DNA of 64,000 nt from an uncultured Pelagibacteraceae bacterium (GTDB lineage Bacteria; Pseudomonadota; Alphaproteobacteria; Pelagibacterales; Pelagibacteraceae). A program made the translations under genes and the position numbers. The DNA lies in assembly GCA_902541315.1 (NCBI GenBank), contig CACBQF010000001.1, positions 1 to 64,000 of the forward strand, given 5' to 3'. This document shows, one piece after another, positions 47,608 through 57,431 of the stretch. The notes under the pieces are model-generated. The model did not search any database. It was given only the letters and a program-made list of their open reading frames with translations, and had not been told where the DNA came from. Every line of letters begins with the position of its first letter. The first letter of the stretch is position 1.

Positions 47608-48780
47608 ATGTCTAATATAAAGTCAATACCTTTTTTTTTTAGAAGAATAAATGATCTCGAACAACTTATTCCAATCATAAATTTTTGTTTAAAAAAGAGA
47701 TACAATATACTTTTAATTTGTTTAAATGATGAATTTGATTTTAATAGATATAAAAAATTTAGAAGACTTAGAAAATTAAAAAATATAAGAATTGATTATT
47801 TTTATAACTATCTTATCGAGAAAAAAGTTTTTTTCAAAATTTTATATAAACTATTTTTTAAAATTAACACTTTGAAAATTAGATTTGATAAGAACATTTA
47901 CCAATTTCAAAATATTGCACAATTTGTTAAAAGATTTAACTTTAGTTCAGCTGTTTTTGATTTTCCTATTTCCAATCAAAATTATATTAATTATATAAAA
48001 ATTTTAAAAACTTTAAATATAAGAATTTTTGGAATTCACCATTCTATTTGGGTTAGAGAAGTTGATATTAAAAAAAAAGAAATAAAAAAAACATTTTTAA
48101 AAGATAAAAGAATTTCTTCTGTGTATGATAAGATTTTAGTTTTTAACGATGAGTATAAAAAATCATTAGAAAAAGTTGGTTGTAAAAGTAAAATACTTTT
48201 TTTTGGTCTTTTAAATGAAAAAGATATAACTTTTAAAAAAAAAGAAAAACCAAAAAAAAATAAAATTAATATCTTATATTTAGACCACTCTAAAAAATTT
48301 GGTATTGACAAATTAAAGGTAGTTGAAGACCTTAAAATTTTAAAAAAAGACTCCTTAATTAAATTAACTATACGACCAAATACATCTATAGAATTTATAA
48401 AAAATAAAAGTGATTTGGATATTTTTTACAAAAATAATCTTGGTTCAAATATTGATTATGATGAAACAATTAATTTAATAAAAAAAAGTGATATAATAAT
48501 TAATCCAATAAGTTCAGTAATCATAAAAGCATATTTATTAAATAAAATTATAGTACATCCAGTACACTATATACCAAAGGAAGTAATGATTTGGCAAAGA
48601 TACAAGAGTTGTTTTGAAGTAAATTCCTCAAAAGATATTGTTAAATTAGTACAAAAATTCAGATTAAACAAACTTAATACAAAAAACTATTTTGATAATT
48701 GTAATAAAATGTTGAATTTTCTGATTCAAAACAAAAACATTAATAATAAATTAAAGAAAATTCTTGAAAACATAATTTAA
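47608..48780 (+). CDS. Uncharacterised glycan-cluster protein (possible GT-B/CDP-glycerol transferase-like)
   Basis: ILYLDHSKKFGIDKL, KLTIRPNTSIEFI, SDIIINPISSVIIKAYLLNKIIVHPVHY. Confidence 0.5.
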   Translation: MSNIKSIPFFFRRINDLEQLIPIINFCLKKRYNILLICLNDEFDFNRYKKFRRLRKLKNIRIDYFYNYLIEKKVFFKILYKLFFKINTLKIRFDKNIYQFQNIAQFVKRFNFSSAVFDFPISNQNYINYIKILKTLNIRIFGIHHSIWVREVDIKKKEIKKTFLKDKRISSVYDKILVFNDEYKKSLEKVGCKSKILFFGLLNEKDITFKKKEKPKKNKINILYLDHSKKFGIDKLKVVEDLKILKKDSLIKLTIRPNTSIEFIKNKSDLDIFYKNNLGSNIDYDETINLIKKSDIIINPISSVIIKAYLLNKIIVHPVHYIPKEVMIWQRYKSCFEVNSSKDIVKLVQKFRLNKLNTKNYFDNCNKMLNFLIQNKNINNKLKKILENII

Positions 48781-48825
48781 ATTTTCTAGATCAACAGTCT
48801 AAATATTTTTTTATTAACTTTATTT

Positions 48826-49563
48826 TCAAAACTTTTTGCTCTTGTTTTTTATTTTTCTTACTACTTCATACAAATTTTTTTTTGTATCAACAGCAATTGA
48901 TTTATCTGACATTCTGATCATTTTTACATCATGACCAATTTCTAAAAATCTTAGTAATTCACAATCTTCTATTTTTTCAATTGGTGTTTTTTTCTTTATT
49001 GACTTGAATGCAATTAATGACTTGTATGGCATTGAATAAATGCAAACTTGCCTCCACGCTTTTACAAATTTTTGATTTTTTGTAGTCGGTATAGGTGCTC
49101 TTGACTGATATAAAAGTCTTCCATCTTTTCTAAAAACAACTTTAGGAATATTTCCAGATTTAAAATGCTTCATGCTCTTAATTTCAGTATAGCCATTTAT
49201 AATTTCTTTAGGATATTTTTTTGCAAATTTGAGTAATTTAACTAAATCAGCTGGATTACATAGGGGTTCGTCACCTTGTACATTTAAATAGAAATCAGCC
49301 TTAAATTTTTTTGCAACTTCAGCAACTCTATCAGTACCAGTCAGACATTTTTTTGATGTCATAACAACTTTAATTTTATTTTTTTCACATACCTTTTTAA
49401 TTCTTTCATCATCCGTTGCTACTAGAATTTTTGATTTAGGAATCGCTTTACAACATTGGTTATAGGTTCTAACGATCATCGGAATACCACAAATATTTAC
49501 AATTGGTTTACCAGGAAATCTTTTTGATTTATATCTAGCAGGAATCACTAAATAATATTTCAT
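48826..49563 (-). CDS. kdsB: 3-deoxy-manno-octulosonate cytidylyltransferase-like
   Basis: VIPARYKSKRFPGKPIVNICGIPMIVRTY, TGTDRVAEVA, LNVQGDEPL. Confidence 0.92.
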   Translation of the reverse strand: MKYYLVIPARYKSKRFPGKPIVNICGIPMIVRTYNQCCKAIPKSKILVATDDERIKKVCEKNKIKVVMTSKKCLTGTDRVAEVAKKFKADFYLNVQGDEPLCNPADLVKLLKFAKKYPKEIINGYTEIKSMKHFKSGNIPKVVFRKDGRLLYQSRAPIPTTKNQKFVKAWRQVCIYSMPYKSLIAFKSIKKKTPIEKIEDCELLRFLEIGHDVKMIRMSDKSIAVDTKKNLYEVVRKIKNKSKKF

Positions 49564-49572
49564 CTTAGTATA

Positions 49573-51192
49573 CTATAAAGCATAAACTGATGTTGATTTT
49601 ATTTTATATTTAGTTGGAGTAATACTCTCAACTTCAGCTTTTTTTTCTAAAGAATTATATAAAGAAAATAATTCATCCATTTCCATTCTTTTGGGATCAT
49701 CTGTTTCATAACCGTCAAACCCTGCAACATAAATTTTTTTCGCTCTACCACTGTTCGCAATTGCCAAAGCATAAGAAATTGCTAAAGTATTTGGTATCAC
49801 TGCAGAAGACTTCAGAAATTTAAATGAATTGCTTTTTACATTTATACCAAAGTCTAATTTTTTAACTTTCTTAAATTTTTCTTTAATTAATTTTGATAAT
49901 CTCTGATAGGGAAGAATTAATTTTTGAGGGAAATATTTAAATGATTTGTGATCTGTTAACAATCGTAGTGTATTACTAACTGCTCTTGTATCAATTAATT
50001 TTGAATTAATTGAATTTTGAGTATTCAGGGCAATAACAAACGGTTTATATCTTTTAATAAAACTCTCTAAAGCTATCTTGTGAGACTCGACTCCACCGCC
50101 TGATCCAAGAATAAGAACATCTTTATTTTTTATATGCTTTGATGGTTGATAGGTTCCTTTATCTTTTCCAAGATGATAGTCTTTATATATATTCAGTAAA
50201 TCATTGCTAAATTTTTTTCCTCCTTCTGTCTTTAAACTATTAATAACTGAAAGTATTTGTTCTGAACTAAAAGATTTAGTAGCGAGCATTCCTTGAATAA
50301 AACTAGGATGTATTCCGTGTAGTCCCGAAAGATAATAATAAAAATTGGATCCCCATTCATATTTTTTTTTCATAGGAATAAAATCTTTAGAAATTAGATT
50401 TATGAGTTTATTATAATTGATTTTTCTCTTAAATTTTTTTTCTAACTCTAATACAAGATTCTCTGTTTTCACATTACCTGGCCCACGACCCATTCCAAGA
50501 ACAGTGGAGTCAATATAGTTTACACCATTATTTAGTGCGATCATGGTATTTTCCATTGCCATATTCATATTATCATGTGCATGAATTCCTAGGCTTCCAA
50601 TCCAATTTTTTTTAAAATTTTTTACTATTTGCTGGGTGTGTGTGCCATTTAAACTTCCCATGCTATCTGCAAAATATAAAATATCCATATCATATTTTTT
50701 CATTAGAACACAAAAATTTTTAATCTCATTATTTGTCCTATCAGAGATTTGCATAAGATTTATTGCTACTTTATATCCTAACTTTTTAATTTTTGATGCA
50801 ACTGGCATTACTTTTTTTATTTCAGAAAAATGACAAGCGACTCTAACCAACTTAACTTTACTAAATTTAGATTCTTTAAATATTTGATTTAATAAATTAT
50901 TTTTTTTTCTCAAAAATTCCCTTTTTATCAACTCGGAACCATTGATCATTACTGCAATTTTTAAGCTTTTGGGTATCTTTAAATTGTTTAAAAAACTATC
51001 TGAAGTATAAGCGCATGGACCTTTGAAATTTTTTTTTTCTAATGATCTAAAACCAATTTCAACAAAATCAATATTTATATCTGACATTACTTTTAAATAT
51101 CTATTGATTAAATCAATATTAAAATTCCAATTGTTATAGTATCCACCGTCTCTTAGGGTACAGTCTAGTATGTTATATTTTTTTTGCCTCAT
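49573..51192 (-). CDS. HMG-CoA lyase/4-hydroxy-2-oxovalerate aldolase-like enzyme with uncharacterised C-terminal domain
   Basis: YNILDCTLRDGGYYNNWNF, VEIGFRS, YFADSMGSLNGTHT, LGIHAHDNMNMAMENTMIALNNGVNYIDSTVLGMGRGPGNVKTE; C-terminal KDVLILGSGGGVESHK...IYVAGFDGYETDD. Confidence 0.9.
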   Translation of the reverse strand: MRQKKYNILDCTLRDGGYYNNWNFNIDLINRYLKVMSDINIDFVEIGFRSLEKKNFKGPCAYTSDSFLNNLKIPKSLKIAVMINGSELIKREFLRKKNNLLNQIFKESKFSKVKLVRVACHFSEIKKVMPVASKIKKLGYKVAINLMQISDRTNNEIKNFCVLMKKYDMDILYFADSMGSLNGTHTQQIVKNFKKNWIGSLGIHAHDNMNMAMENTMIALNNGVNYIDSTVLGMGRGPGNVKTENLVLELEKKFKRKINYNKLINLISKDFIPMKKKYEWGSNFYYYLSGLHGIHPSFIQGMLATKSFSSEQILSVINSLKTEGGKKFSNDLLNIYKDYHLGKDKGTYQPSKHIKNKDVLILGSGGGVESHKIALESFIKRYKPFVIALNTQNSINSKLIDTRAVSNTLRLLTDHKSFKYFPQKLILPYQRLSKLIKEKFKKVKKLDFGINVKSNSFKFLKSSAVIPNTLAISYALAIANSGRAKKIYVAGFDGYETDDPKRMEMDELFSLYNSLEKKAEVESITPTKYKIKSTSVYAL

Positions 51193-51262
51193 AATTAACT
51201 TTCTATAGTAATTGTCTAATTTTATAAATATTTATTTCTCTCACATATTGAAATTAAAAAAA

Positions 51263-52966
51263 TTATTTTAAATATATTAATTTATCAAAATATCTTGAAT
51301 TTCTTTTTTTGTGGGTTATCACAAAAATTAATAACTTCTTTTTAATTTTTTTAAAATTTTTAAAAATAAGATCTTCAGTATGGGAGTCCAAATTACTTGT
51401 TGCTTCATCAAAAACTAGTATATTATCAGCATGATAAATTGCTCTTGCTATAGCAATTCTTTGTCTCTGGCCAACAGAAAGATTAGAACCATCATTTTTT
51501 AGGTATATATTATCCTTAACTTTTTTATTTAATAAAAAACTTTTTACACGAGAAATTTCGATAGCCTCTTTATATTTATTATTATCTACTTTATCCCCAA
51601 AACTAAAAGTTATATTATTTTTAAGAGTATCATTTAATAAATGAATATTCTGAGAAACATATCCAACATTTCCAAAAACATTAAAAATACTTTTATTTTT
51701 TTTTAAATTTTCCTTATTTATTTTTATAAAACCAGATTTTGGGATTAATATTCCTGCAATTATTAATCCAAGTGTTGATTTACCAACACCAGATTTTCCC
51801 ATAATTCCAATAATCTGTCCTTTATTAGCTTTAAATGAAACTTTTTTTAAAATTTTCTTTTTATTATAATCAAATGAAATATTTTTTAATTCAAAGGCAT
51901 TTATTTTTTTTTTGTTTTGATATTCTTGAGCAAAATTTTTGATCATTCTTTTTTTTAAAATTGATAACTCATTACTAATGTTTTCAAGTGACCTTTTGCT
52001 AAAATAAATTAAATTTATATTTGATTGTATCAATGAAATCGATGGCATGATTCTTGAAAGTGTTGCTATTATTATAAAAAATTCCTCAAATATTATTTGT
52101 GGGTCTTTACCAAATTTTAAATTATAGATTAAAAAAAAAACAAAAAAAACAATTATAGAAAGTTCAATTATACTTTTTGGCAAAGAATTGAGGAAAGTTT
52201 GTAAATTTCTCTGTTTAACTAATTGATCAAAAAAAATAAAATAACGATCAAAAAATCTATTATTAAGATTTTTTAATTTTTTTTCTAGAAATAAATTCGC
52301 ACTATCAATCACTGACTCCGAAACCTTAACACTAAAAGATGCTATCTCGTTACTTATCAATAGCATCTTTTTTTTTAATAACTTATAAAATAGATAAACT
52401 ATTAAAATGATACCTAAAAAATATGGAATTAAGAATTGAATATTTCCAACATTAAGTATTAACGTAATTGATAAAATAACAAAAATTAAATTAAAAAATA
52501 AATCGAAAATATTAAATGCAAGCCTTTCAAAATTTTTACTTTCAGTTAAAATATTTCGAATAAGCTCCCCTTGAGTGAAAGATCTAAATTTTAAAAAGTT
52601 ATAATTTGTAAATACTTTTAAGAGATTAATATATAAATTTGAAACAATATACTTTTGAATTCTTAAATTAGTCCATGTAAATATAAGAAGTATTGTATGC
52701 TTTGTAATAAATGTCACTAATAAAATGGATAAATAAAAACTTATATCCTTACTCAAAAAAAAGTCAGTGTTTATAAATTCAGACATTTTGAGCAAATATT
52801 TTGGTGGTTGTTTACTTATCAATAAAAGTATAATGGGTAGTATCGTAAGGAGCCCTAATAATTCAAATATTTTTGATACGACGTTCAATAAGTTTGAAAA
52901 CGTATATAAAATTATGTGTTTAAAATTTAAAAATTTAAATACAGACTTAATGATTTTAAATAGCAT
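51263..52966 (-). CDS. ABC transporter, fused permease/ATPase (MsbA/PglK-type exporter)
   Basis: N-terminal TM domain; GIMGKSGVGKSTLGLIIAG Walker A, LSVGQRQRIAIARAIYHADNILVFDEATSNLD. Confidence 0.93.
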   Translation of the reverse strand: MLFKIIKSVFKFLNFKHIILYTFSNLLNVVSKIFELLGLLTILPIILLLISKQPPKYLLKMSEFINTDFFLSKDISFYLSILLVTFITKHTILLIFTWTNLRIQKYIVSNLYINLLKVFTNYNFLKFRSFTQGELIRNILTESKNFERLAFNIFDLFFNLIFVILSITLILNVGNIQFLIPYFLGIILIVYLFYKLLKKKMLLISNEIASFSVKVSESVIDSANLFLEKKLKNLNNRFFDRYFIFFDQLVKQRNLQTFLNSLPKSIIELSIIVFFVFFLIYNLKFGKDPQIIFEEFFIIIATLSRIMPSISLIQSNINLIYFSKRSLENISNELSILKKRMIKNFAQEYQNKKKINAFELKNISFDYNKKKILKKVSFKANKGQIIGIMGKSGVGKSTLGLIIAGILIPKSGFIKINKENLKKNKSIFNVFGNVGYVSQNIHLLNDTLKNNITFSFGDKVDNNKYKEAIEISRVKSFLLNKKVKDNIYLKNDGSNLSVGQRQRIAIARAIYHADNILVFDEATSNLDSHTEDLIFKNFKKIKKKLLIFVITHKKRNSRYFDKLIYLK

Positions 52967-53004
52967 AAATTAGCTAAATTTAAGTGTTATTTTGAACAAT
53001 TTTC

Positions 53005-53550
53005 TTATACATTTTTATTACTTAAAAAATCCACTGCCATTAAAATCCATACGTGATGAGTCATTTCGACAATATTGTACTCTCTCGAATTTACCCAAAA
53101 ATTTAATTTACCCAATTTTTTAAGAGGATTATTTTTTTTAAAACCACTAAAAGTCACTAATTTAATTTTTTTTTTATTACAATACTTAGCTGCATTAACA
53201 ATATTTTCTGATTTTCCGCTGCTACTTATAAGCACAACCAAATCACCTTTATCAGCATGAGACTTTAGTGCTTCAGTAATCCAATTATTATAACCATAAT
53301 CATTTGCATAACATGTTATTAAATCTGCTTCGTTAAAATTGATTGACCTTATTTTACAAACTTTTGAAAAATCAACACTCACATGAGAAGCCATTGCAGC
53401 GCTACCCCCATTACCAGCAAAAACAACTTTTTTATTATTTTTTTTTATTTTCTTTAATAAATCTATAAACAGTTCAAAGTTAGTTGTTGGAAGTTTTGAA
53501 TTAATTAGATTTAACTTTTTAAAATAATTATTAACAAATTTTTCAACCAT
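53005..53550 (-). CDS. SIS-domain sugar isomerase, GmhA-like
   Basis: VVFAGNGGSAAMASHVSVDFSK, LVVLISSSGKSENIVNAAKYC; next to heptose-activation genes. Confidence 0.85.
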   Translation of the reverse strand: MVEKFVNNYFKKLNLINSKLPTTNFELFIDLLKKIKKNNKKVVFAGNGGSAAMASHVSVDFSKVCKIRSINFNEADLITCYANDYGYNNWITEALKSHADKGDLVVLISSSGKSENIVNAAKYCNKKKIKLVTFSGFKKNNPLKKLGKLNFWVNSREYNIVEMTHHVWILMAVDFLSNKNV

Positions 53551-53554
53551 TAAA

Positions 53555-54781
53555 TTAATATCTCGAATTCAATTTGTTTCTGATTGATTTTGAGAGGTTA
53601 TATATAATTGTATCAGATTTAATTGTATTTTTCAAAGTATTTAACTTATTTTTACTGCCTAGATAAATACATTTAGTATTCGCGTTATAGCTAGCTAAAA
53701 CATCCCTGGGATCGTCCCCAATATAAAATGTTTTATCGAGCAGTAATTTATATCTTTCTGCTGCTCTTAGAAAATTTCCTGGATTAGGTTTTCTATAAAA
53801 ACTTTTTGATTCAAAATGATCGGTCGATATAAAGTAATCCATTAAAGTTATGTTGTGTGTTTTGAGATAACTTTTAATATATCTATTTATCTTAATTAAA
53901 TCTGAAATTTTGACATCTTTTGTAGAAACTCCTGCTTGATTTGAAATACATATTAGTCTGATTTTTGGATATTTTTTTAATATTGATATAATTTTATAAT
54001 TCATTTTTAATTCCTCTAATCTAGTTACATATCTATTTTTTGAATTGACCTTATTAATTACTCCATCTCTATCAATTAGTATTACATTTTTCTTCTTAAA
54101 ATAATGTCTAGTCTCCTTAAGCCTTTTTATATCAGAAATACTTAGATATTTACTGAAAGTCTTTAGGGCTGTTAATTTTTTTTCAATAAATTTGTTTCTA
54201 AAATAAGAATTAAAATTAACATTATTTGAAGCAAGATATTTTATAATTTTCTTACTACAAATCATGTATCCAATCTCAACAAATTTAAAATGTTTTTTTC
54301 TTTTTAAATGGTAACGGACATTATAATCTTTGGTGAAGTTAATGTTGCCTAATTTTTTTCTTGCTACTGTTAGGGTAATCAAACTTTTAGTTTTTTTAAA
54401 AAATTTATAGTTTTTATTGAGGTTTAATGAACAATAATTATCAGAGTACATTAATAAAAAATCTTCATTTATTTTATTTTTAATTGTATATAATCTTAAT
54501 CCTGACTCAACATTAGGGGGATTATAAGAATACTCAATTTTCAAACCTAATTTTGTCCCAAATTTGAAGTATTTAATAATTTGATCTTTTTTGAAGCCAA
54601 CAAGTAAAAAAACTTTTTTGATACCCTGCTCCTTTAGTTGAACTAATAAATGCTCTAAGAAAGGTTTTTTTTGGACAGAGACCATTGGTTTAGGTTTATT
54701 TTTAGTGATTGATTTTAATCTTGTTCCATAACCTCCACAAAAGATAACGCAAGTCTTAATCATAAATATTAATAAATTCAA
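53555..54781 (-). CDS. Fusion of HddC-like nucleotidyltransferase and GmhB-like HAD phosphatase
   Basis: CVIFCGGYGTRLKSITKNKPKPMVSVQKKPFLEHLL (NTase) followed by VILIDRDGVINKVNSKNRYV...CISNQAGVS...RKPNPGNFLRAAERY...FYIGDDPRDVLASYNA (HAD). Confidence 0.92.
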   Translation of the reverse strand: MNLLIFMIKTCVIFCGGYGTRLKSITKNKPKPMVSVQKKPFLEHLLVQLKEQGIKKVFLLVGFKKDQIIKYFKFGTKLGLKIEYSYNPPNVESGLRLYTIKNKINEDFLLMYSDNYCSLNLNKNYKFFKKTKSLITLTVARKKLGNINFTKDYNVRYHLKRKKHFKFVEIGYMICSKKIIKYLASNNVNFNSYFRNKFIEKKLTALKTFSKYLSISDIKRLKETRHYFKKKNVILIDRDGVINKVNSKNRYVTRLEELKMNYKIISILKKYPKIRLICISNQAGVSTKDVKISDLIKINRYIKSYLKTHNITLMDYFISTDHFESKSFYRKPNPGNFLRAAERYKLLLDKTFYIGDDPRDVLASYNANTKCIYLGSKNKLNTLKNTIKSDTIIYNLSKSIRNKLNSRY

Positions 54782-54912
54782 TTTTAAATTTATACATTTT
54801 ATCAGAAAGTTTTTTACTAATTGATAATTTATATAAAGATAAAATTTAATAGTTTATTTTTTTTTTTTAAGTTATAAACAGTGTTTAATCAAATAAAATA
54901 ATATTAAAAATC

Positions 54913-55896
54913 GTGAAAAAAAAAAATATTCTTATTACTGGTGCCAATGGATTTGTTGGATCGCATTTCTTAGATTTTTTAATTAAAAAATATCCAAATA
55001 ATAACGTTTGGTTAAGTAAAAGATGGCATTTGTCTAATCTTGATAATATAAAAACTCATCTCAAAAAAGTAAATTTAATAGACTGTGACATCACCGACCC
55101 TGTTTCAACAAGACAAATGATTTTAAAAATAAAACCAAGTCATATATTCCATTTTGCAGCTGAAAGTTTTGTTTCACCGTCATGGGAAAATCCAAACAGA
55201 TACATGAGTGTGAACTACAATGGTACTTTAAATTTACTTGATGCCATAAAATTTTTTAAACTTAAAACAAAAATTTTAATACCAGGTTCTGGTGAGGAAT
55301 ATGGTGAAATTTATAAGAACGAGGTTCCTATTACTCCTGAGACAGTTCTGAGGCCAGTTAACCCTTATGCAGTAAGCAAAATTGCACAGGATTTAATAGG
55401 TTATGTTTATTACAAATCATATGGAGTAAATGTAATAAGAACCAGGTCATTTAATCATGAAGGTCCTCGAAGACAAAATGTATTCGGTATACCATGGTAT
55501 GCATATCAAATCGCCAAAATTGAGAAAAATTTGCAAAAACCAATAATTGAAGTTGGTGGAATTGATGATGAGAGAAATTTTACTCATGTTAAAGATATTG
55601 TAAAAGGTTATTGGTTAGCAATGACAAAATGTAAACCTGGAGAACTATATTTGTTAGGATCTGAAGATAAAAAAAATATTTCAACATTCAGAAATATTAT
55701 AAAGATGCTTTTAAAACTTTCTTATAAGAAAAATATAAAATTTAAAACTAATCTCAAATACGTGAGACCAACGCGGGTCCCTCTTTTAATTGGTGATACA
55801 AAAAAATTTAGAAAATTAACGAATTGGAAACCTAAAATTTCATTAAATGAAATTCTTGAAGATACACTCAATTATTGGCGCAATGAGCTAAAGTAA
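54913..55896 (+). CDS. GMD-like NDP-sugar 4,6-dehydratase (GTG start)
   Basis: ILITGANGFVGSHFLDFL, FHFAAESFVSPSWENP, GSGEEYGEI...PVNPYAVSKIAQDLIGY, RSFNHEGPRR. Confidence 0.9.
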   Translation: MKKKNILITGANGFVGSHFLDFLIKKYPNNNVWLSKRWHLSNLDNIKTHLKKVNLIDCDITDPVSTRQMILKIKPSHIFHFAAESFVSPSWENPNRYMSVNYNGTLNLLDAIKFFKLKTKILIPGSGEEYGEIYKNEVPITPETVLRPVNPYAVSKIAQDLIGYVYYKSYGVNVIRTRSFNHEGPRRQNVFGIPWYAYQIAKIEKNLQKPIIEVGGIDDERNFTHVKDIVKGYWLAMTKCKPGELYLLGSEDKKNISTFRNIIKMLLKLSYKKNIKFKTNLKYVRPTRVPLLIGDTKKFRKLTNWKPKISLNEILEDTLNYWRNELK

Positions 55897-55904
55897 ATTT
55901 TTAA

Positions 55905-56891
55905 ATGCAAGCAAGAAAAATTGTAATAACAAGAACCCCACTTCGAATTAGCTTTATGGGTGGAGGTACTGACTTTAAGTATTTTTATAAGAATAATGTT
56001 GCTGGAATAGTAAGCTCAACAATTAATAGATTTGTTTATGTTACTGTTAAGAGACATCCAAGATTTTTTTTTGAAAACTATAGACTTAATTATTCAAAAT
56101 CTGAGACCGCTTTAAAAATTAGTGATATTAAAAACGATATAATTAGAGAATGTATTAAATTTTCTGGTATTAAAGAAAAACTATATATATCAACTATTTC
56201 AGACTTTCCCTCAAATACAGGGCTAGGTGGATCGAGTGCATTTGTGGTTGGTTTATTAAAAGCATTATTTGAATTACAGAATAAATCTATTTCAAAAGAT
56301 AAATTATTAGAATATGCAATAAAAATTGAAATAGATATTCTTAAGAGTCCAATAGGTATTCAAGATCATATATCTGCTGTTTACGGTGGTTTAAACTATA
56401 TTAAGATTCATAAAAACAATATAAAAATAAATGAAATAAAGATGAACAAGTATAAAATTAATTTTTTTTTTAAAAAAATAAATTTATTCTGGACAGGAGG
56501 AACTAGAGAAGCAAATAAAATTTTGTCAGATCAAAAAAAAAATTTAAAAAAAAATATAAAAAATTTAAAAGTATTGCAAAACAAAAGTGTACTTTTTTAC
56601 TCTGAATTAAAAAAAAAAAAACACAATTTAAATAAAATCTGCGAAATGATTGATGAAAGTTGGAAATTAAAAAGTAAGTTTTCAAATAAAATAGTAAATA
56701 ACAAAATTTTAAATGTAATTTCTTTGTTAAAAAAAAATAACTTTCATGGACTTAAAATTTTAGGTGCAGGTGGTGGGGGTTTCGTACTTGCATTTAATAA
56801 AAAAAAAAATTTAAATAAAACCTTAAAAAATTTAAAAAATATTTCAATAGAATATCAAAAAGTTGGGAGTGAAATTATATACAAAAAATAA
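55905..56891 (+). CDS. GHMP kinase, HddA-like (D-glycero-D-manno-heptose 7-phosphate kinase-type)
   Basis: ITRTPLRISFMGGGTDFKYFY, SDFPSNTGLGGSSAFVVGLLKAL, GIQDHISAVYGGLNYI, LGAGGGGFVLAF. Confidence 0.92.
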   Translation: MQARKIVITRTPLRISFMGGGTDFKYFYKNNVAGIVSSTINRFVYVTVKRHPRFFFENYRLNYSKSETALKISDIKNDIIRECIKFSGIKEKLYISTISDFPSNTGLGGSSAFVVGLLKALFELQNKSISKDKLLEYAIKIEIDILKSPIGIQDHISAVYGGLNYIKIHKNNIKINEIKMNKYKINFFFKKINLFWTGGTREANKILSDQKKNLKKNIKNLKVLQNKSVLFYSELKKKKHNLNKICEMIDESWKLKSKFSNKIVNNKILNVISLLKKNNFHGLKILGAGGGGFVLAFNKKKNLNKTLKNLKNISIEYQKVGSEIIYKK

Positions 56892-56893
56892 AT

Positions 56894-57424
56894 ATGAAAA
56901 TTTTAAAACAAAAAATTAAAGGTGTATTTTTAATAAAACCAAAATTATTTAGAGATAAAAGAGGTATCTTCAGAAGACATTTTTGTAAAAGTACATTCAA
57001 ACTTAACAAACTTTCACACAGTGTATTACAGTCGAATTTATCAGAAAATTTTTCTAAAGGAACTTTGAGAGGATTTCATTATCAAGAAACACCATATGGA
57101 GAAGATAAAACAATGTCGTGTATTTCGGGTGCAATTTACGATATTGTTTGTGATGTAAGGCCAAAATCTAAAACATATGGAAAGTGGATTGGATTTGAAA
57201 TTAATGATAAAAATAGATATTCAATCCACATCCCAAAAGGCTGTGCAAATGCATTTTTAACTTTAAAAAATAATACTGTTGTACATTATTATTGTTCACA
57301 AAATTACAAACCAAAAAAAGAAAAATGTATAAGGTTCAATGATCCATTTTTTGATTTTAAATGGCCTATTAAACCGAAAATTATTTCTGTAAAAGACAAA
57401 AACCACAAAAATTTCCAATTATGA
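56894..57424 (+). CDS. dTDP-4-dehydrorhamnose 3,5-epimerase-like cupin (RmlC family)
   Basis: FRDKRGIFRRHFCKSTF, QSNLSENFSKGTLRGFHYQ, GAIYDIVCDVRPKSKTYGKWIGFEI, IPKGCANAFLTL. Confidence 0.92.
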   Translation: MKILKQKIKGVFLIKPKLFRDKRGIFRRHFCKSTFKLNKLSHSVLQSNLSENFSKGTLRGFHYQETPYGEDKTMSCISGAIYDIVCDVRPKSKTYGKWIGFEINDKNRYSIHIPKGCANAFLTLKNNTVVHYYCSQNYKPKKEKCIRFNDPFFDFKWPIKPKIISVKDKNHKNFQL

Positions 57425-57431
57425 TATTTTT

